DNA of 64,000 nt from Brachyhypopomus gauderio (taxonomy: Eukaryota > Chordata > Actinopteri > Gymnotiformes > Hypopomidae), in assembly GCF_052324685.1 (NCBI RefSeq), contig NW_027506975.1:248001-312000 (forward strand). The letters are read 5' to 3'. Position 1 is the stretch's first letter. The number at the start of each line of letters is the position of its first letter. The notes under the pieces were generated by a model, which did not search any database, was not told the origin of the DNA, and saw only the letters and a program-made list of their open reading frames with translations. The translations under genes and the position numbers were made by a program. This document shows, piece after piece, positions 59,641 to 64,000 of this stretch.

Positions 59641-61604
59641 CCACACAACAACACAGCACATTTGGACTAAAATCACCAATTTATTGTCTAAAATTCCACC
59701 TTAAATGGTCCCACCATATTCCTGAAGCTGTGAATAAGAAAGCTAGAGTTGACTTCACCTCACCATTATCACATTAAATTCAAACTATAAGCAGGCATGT
59801 TTCGACATCAAGAGTTCTGGATGAATTTATCTCCATTAACTCCATAACTCTCCCTATTAATTACAACTAACACAGTTGTTGTGTTTCCACTGTATTTAAC
59901 AGCCCTGTTTCAAACTATACAGCTTGCTGTAGTTTTATTTTCTGCAATAAAATAAAGCCAAACGGCGCATGTCTTCCTCTCAGACATTTCAATTCTCTCT
60001 CTCCGTACTGTAAGGTGTCGACTCGAGGAGAGCGCTGAGTGGGCGGGGCCAGGCGGAGCCTACCTGCATGGTTGCTGAGCAACGTGACGGTGTAAACTAA
60101 AGACGAGAGGGGACGGGTGCGCTGCTCCGTGCTGTGTGACTACTTTAAGCAAGTAGCGACAAATCTAGCGACTTTTTGTGGTGTTACTGGAGACTTTTGT
60201 AGACTCGGAGATGAACACACATGGTCTTCAGTTACTGTCCTCAGCGAGCAGCGGGTGCTGCCGTGAGCCCCGCCCACAACACTCACAATGCAGTCTGACA
60301 GTCAGAGCAGATCCACACCGCTCCACGTCCACGCTGCAAATGAACTGCGCATGCCCAAAGCCGCAGCTGATTGACCCCGCCCCGTATTTACAGAGCCGGA
60401 TGTAAATATAAATGCGTCTTCAGTGTAATACAAAATAAATCACTGAATTTAACTCACACAGTCTCCGTCAGTCACTCTAACATATTTAGGGTATTTTAAT
60501 CATTTTTTCTCTCCCACAACGTTATTATTTTACGGTTTTATGCAAATTAGGCGATGACGCCATTTTGTGACTTTTAGGACAGCCAATAACGTCTTTCCTT
60601 ACTGAGGAGTTGGTAACTTTTACGTTTTCTTGTAAACTTAAAAAAACGTGTATTGTGTTATTTAAATAACATTTAAAGAACATTTTGATCTCTAAACGGT
60701 AGCAGTCTTAAGGGTGACTTTATTGGATTTCTATTTCCTGGTCGGAAAACGTAAGCGACACGTAGGAGGAGTTGGATTAGATGCAGCTCCTCCCCCTGGA
60801 CCGACCAAAAGAAACTATGGACGGTGGGAGGAGTTGGATCTAGATCTAGCTCCACCCCCTGGACTTTTGCTTCTGCAGCGACGATACTTGTTGGCAACGC
60901 TGCTCTTACAGACAGAGAAGAGACTTTGATGAATCCACGCACGCAGCAGTCGGTGTGTGCGGGAGAGTTAAAAAGATTGAGTATTAATCTTTTTACACGA
61001 GTATTGCTCCAAATCAATAGCAGCGTTGGTATCGATATTTGGATCGATCCGCCCACCTCTACCTACCATCACCATCGGACATTACAGACCACAGGTTTCC
61101 TTATTCTCAATATCAGCATCGGGCGTTTAGTGGAGTTGCGCCTATTGTCGTGTTGGTGTTTGGAAGTGTTGGACTACTGGTTGACCTGTAAGTACTTAAC
61201 TTAGTAATACGTACCACTAACACCTTTTAACCACATCTTAACCACACTATTTTGTTCGTTCCGTTACCTCACGGTTGATTTTCGTGTCTTGACTAAGTTG
61301 GTGGAAAATTCAATGTGTTAAAGTGTTTTTATAATGGATGTTGTAGCACTAACTAACCAAGCCAGATAACGTATCTACTTATTTGATACTATACGAATAT
61401 AATTATATTTGGTTCTTTTGTTTAGTAGCTCAGTGGTTCCTGTTACAAAAATAAAAGCTTATATGCTAGTTATATTGTACGGTTTTATTAAAGTAGCTTT
61501 AATGTACGATTTAATTGATTGTATGCTGTTATAGTGGATGTATTGTAATGTTAAATACATTTGATTTAGTTTGGTTATTCATGGGAGTATTTTTACGTTT
61601 AGGT
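59641..61604 (-). repeat. Duplicated module, copy 5
   Basis: Reverse copy of the module. It contains a BED-finger remnant starting at 59993 with TGA at the second cysteine, and a roughly 20-bp deletion near 59998 (lost ACTCCGGTGGTGTC). It ends at about 61604 where unique sequence begins. Confidence 0.86.
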
Positions 61605-62204
61605 GAAATCATATAGATAGATATATACAGGTGTACTTTTCCTAAGCCCAATAACAACATTTGGGAGAAGCTTTGACGCCCCCTCAGGAACTCCTTAAAA
61701 AATGTTTACTGTGTATTGTCTCCCCACCCCCGCATTGAAATGTAATTTACGCCCTTGGTTTCTAATTATTTTCCCATTGTTAATCGGTTTCTCTTTTTGT
61801 AAATATCCATCGCACGATATAAAATGATCTTTAAAGGAATATAGTCTTGTAAATAGTCACCCTGCAAGATCCTTTGTCTTTTTCAAATCAGTATCTATAT
61901 TTCAGAGCAAACTAAATAAATGACGGGAATAACATGTATTATTTTAAGCTTGCATGTTAAGCATGTTAATGTTGTGACCCTGAGTGCATGTAGTCTTGGT
62001 GAAGGTCGTAGTGATCTGTGGGATCAGCATTTGAGTTTTCAACCCATCTGTCATTTTCTCCAGTTGTTTGTACATTGTTATTTATCAGTGAAAGACAATA
62101 TGAGATCAAATATACATTTGACTAAAACGTTATGTTGGTGTTTATAGGAAGTTATGCTGTAGTGCAGACATGTCCAAAGTTCGGACCAGGTGACAATATG
62201 CGGC
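61605..62204. other. No recognisable gene
   Basis: Unique AT-rich sequence outside the inverted duplication. The ORF at 61920-62147 shows no domain. Confidence 0.5.
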
Positions 62205-62212
62205 CTGCCAGC

Positions 62213-63069
62213 CAGTGCCGTTTCAAGGTATTTGGGGGCCCCAAGCAAAGACACCAACCGCCCCCCCCCCCCCCAACCTAAGTATGGGATTACCTGGGAC
62301 TAGGGTTGCCACCTAGGTCTGACAAAAAACAAGGACACTGTCATACTGACACAGGGTGGCGAGTGTAATCTGTTGAGCGGGGGGCGGGGGGGTTGGCGAA
62401 CGTAAGTTGTTGAGCGGGGGGGGGGGGGGGGGGGGGGCGAACGTAAAATGTTACTGGAGGGGTTTAAAATGGACACAGCGAGAAAAAAACAGATTTAAAG
62501 TGTGCAGAAACAGTCTGAATCGTGGTTTTAACTAACCTAATTTTTTCCGGGACTGAATATTAAAAAGAAGAAAAACCGGGACAGCCCGGGAAAACCGGGA
62601 CAGGCATGTGAAAACCGGGACAGGTGGCAACACTAGCCGGGACGTATATATTGTTTTTAGCCTACCTGCTGCTAAATTACACCATTTGTACAGGTAGGCC
62701 TAATTTATCCAGTGTAAATCATCACTTACCACTGTCTTGTGTTTTTTTGTGTTCCTCTTTCTTCTTTTGTTTTCTCTTTTGGCTTCCTGATGGATAAATT
62801 CGCTTCATGGTTAAGTTTCATATTTGCCGGCGTCTAAAACTTGGCTGTCTGCCAGGACAGTGTCTGCCTGCCTTCAGCAGCTGGTCGGAGGGGCCCCTTG
62901 AGGGGGATTTTGAGAACAGTGTCATTGCTCATGACTTTGAGAATGTAAAGGGGGGCTCACACAGTTTGTCGCTGCATTTAATTCTTAACCTGTTGTTGTC
63001 TGGGGGCCCCAGGCCAGCTTGGGGCCCCAAGCAATTGCCTGGTTTGCCTGCCCCATCGCGACGGGCCTG
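62213..63069. mobile_element. 857-bp hAT-like element
   Basis: It has an 8-bp target-site duplication CTGCCAGC (62205-62212 and 63070-63077). Ends CAGTGCCGTTTC and GCGACGGGCCTG, with GGGGCCCCAAGCAA near each end in opposite orientation. It contains C and G homopolymer runs (62256-62275, 62418-62437) and a nested smaller element. No transposase frame. Confidence 0.88.
62304..62631. mobile_element. MITE nested in the hAT-like element
   Basis: Inverted ends GGTTGCCACCT and AGGTGGCAAC, with ACTAG on both sides (62299-62303 and 62632-62636). The inner AACCGGGACAG phrases repeat near the right end. Confidence 0.75.
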
Positions 63070-63077
63070 CTGCCAGC

Positions 63078-63539
63078 ACAGTATAAAATGCCCTTTTACA
63101 AAAAAGCTGTTTTATATTTCACTAGAAGATGGCAGTAGATATCGCCTATACTGTAGATCTCGAACACCTTTTACAGCATTTACAGATACGCTGTAAAAAT
63201 GACATGGCATTTAATATGAAATGGCACAGAGATCTATGTTGAGAAACAGTTTGAATAAAGTAGATGTGTTAGATCTACACCATGTGTGCATGTACATGTT
63301 TGCTATTTTAATAAATGTGAAGTGTGGAATTTTAATTATTTCATTCCAATCATTTTCAGTCCAACAGAAATGTTGAAGTTGTCTTAACAGTGAGAGATTT
63401 GAGATCTTCTGAAGAGGTGAGTTATATTTTATAGTTTAAAGCACACACACCCTACAGGTAGCCTGTAGGCCCAATTGTACCTTTTGGATTTGAATACATA
63501 ATGCAGCCTTGTTTGTTTTTGGGTCTTTGAACAGACTCC
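63078..63539. other. No recognisable gene
   Basis: AT-rich spacer between the hAT-like element and the terminal satellite. No domain or RNA gene seen. Confidence 0.5.
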
Positions 63540-64000
63540 CAATCTCATTATACACACACAGGCTGGGTTATACATCCTTTTACACAGTATTAACACAGTA
63601 TCTCTCAATCTCATTACACACAGGCTGGGTTATACATTCTTTAACACAGTATTAACACAGTATCTCCCAATCTCATTACACACAGACTGGGTTATACATT
63701 CTTTAACACAGTATTAACACAGTATCTCCCAATCTCATTACACACAGGCTGGGTTATACATCCTTTAACACAGTATTAACACAGTATCTCCCAATCTCAT
63801 TACACACAGGCTGGGTTATACATCCTTTAACACAGTATTAACACAATATCTCCCAATCTCATTACACACAGGCTGGGTTATACATTCTTTAACACAGTAT
63901 TAACACAGTATCTCCCAATCTCATTACACACAGGCTGGGTTATACATCCTTTAACACAGTATTAACACAATATCTCCCAATCTCATTACACACAGGCTGG
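63540..64000. repeat. 62-bp tandem repeat at the window edge
   Basis: CAATCTCATTACACACAGG starts at 63606, 63668, 63730, 63792, 63854, 63916 and 63978, with the first longer unit at 63540. The array continues past the window end. No open frame is kept. Confidence 0.96.

Noticed and set aside
62807..63196. 129-codon ORF
   Set aside because: Covers the right part and end of a hAT-like element, including its terminal repeat, so it is not a gene.
63540..64000. Spacer-containing repeat array
   Set aside because: Units of 62 bp are fully tandem; no unique spacers.

Overview
This window is vertebrate, almost certainly teleost fish, DNA. There is no prokaryotic gene organisation. It holds C2H2 zinc-finger genes of the fish type, L2-like and other non-LTR retrotransposons, ISL2EU, hAT, piggyBac and Tc1 DNA transposons, a nested LTR element and several satellites. 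The species cannot be named from sequence alone.

Layout. (1) 1-5228: a 34-bp minisatellite with a 2,210-bp (65-unit) higher-order duplication. (2) 5229-11971: a Ulp1/C48-type protease exon at 10499-10876 and an exon-like frame at 5612-5791 lie outside a 4.5-kb inverted-repeat element (5885-10427). That element contains a probable solo LTR, a 337-bp-arm foldback, remnants of a ZMYM1-like hAT transposase and GT-rich repeats. (3) 11972-22640 (unit 1): a recurring module interrupted by two inverted copies of the same 1,138-bp hAT element, then an ISL2EU transposon with convergent transposase and YqaJ-nuclease pseudogenes, a 5' LINE fragment, a 20-finger ZNF gene on the minus strand and an L2 reverse-transcriptase fragment. 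(4) 22612-38667 (left arm) and 47218-61604 (right arm) form a large inverted duplication around a centre near 43 kb. Each arm carries the module twice, a shortened ISL2EU, L2 and LINE fragments with an in-frame 42-bp minisatellite (18 versus 24 copies), and a ZNF gene (15 versus 14 full fingers). After duplication the left arm gained a short LTR retrotransposon, itself hit by three hAT-like elements. The right arm gained a piggyBac-like element and a truncated LINE. (5) 38668-47217 (centre): LINE and Tc1 fragments, an old truncated ZNF 5' relic, an AT-rich foldback and a second, longer ISL2EU copy. (6) 61605-64000: a hAT element with a nested smaller element, and a 62-bp satellite running off the window.

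The host-like coding potential is three long-open C2H2 ZNF genes plus one C48 protease exon of uncertain origin. Everything else recognisable is mobile or satellite DNA. The main story is repeated segmental duplication and inversion of a ZNF-bearing unit, with insertions of mobile DNA and copy-number change of satellites and zinc fingers marking relative age. Positions without an exact target-site duplication are approximate, and identities were judged by eye.
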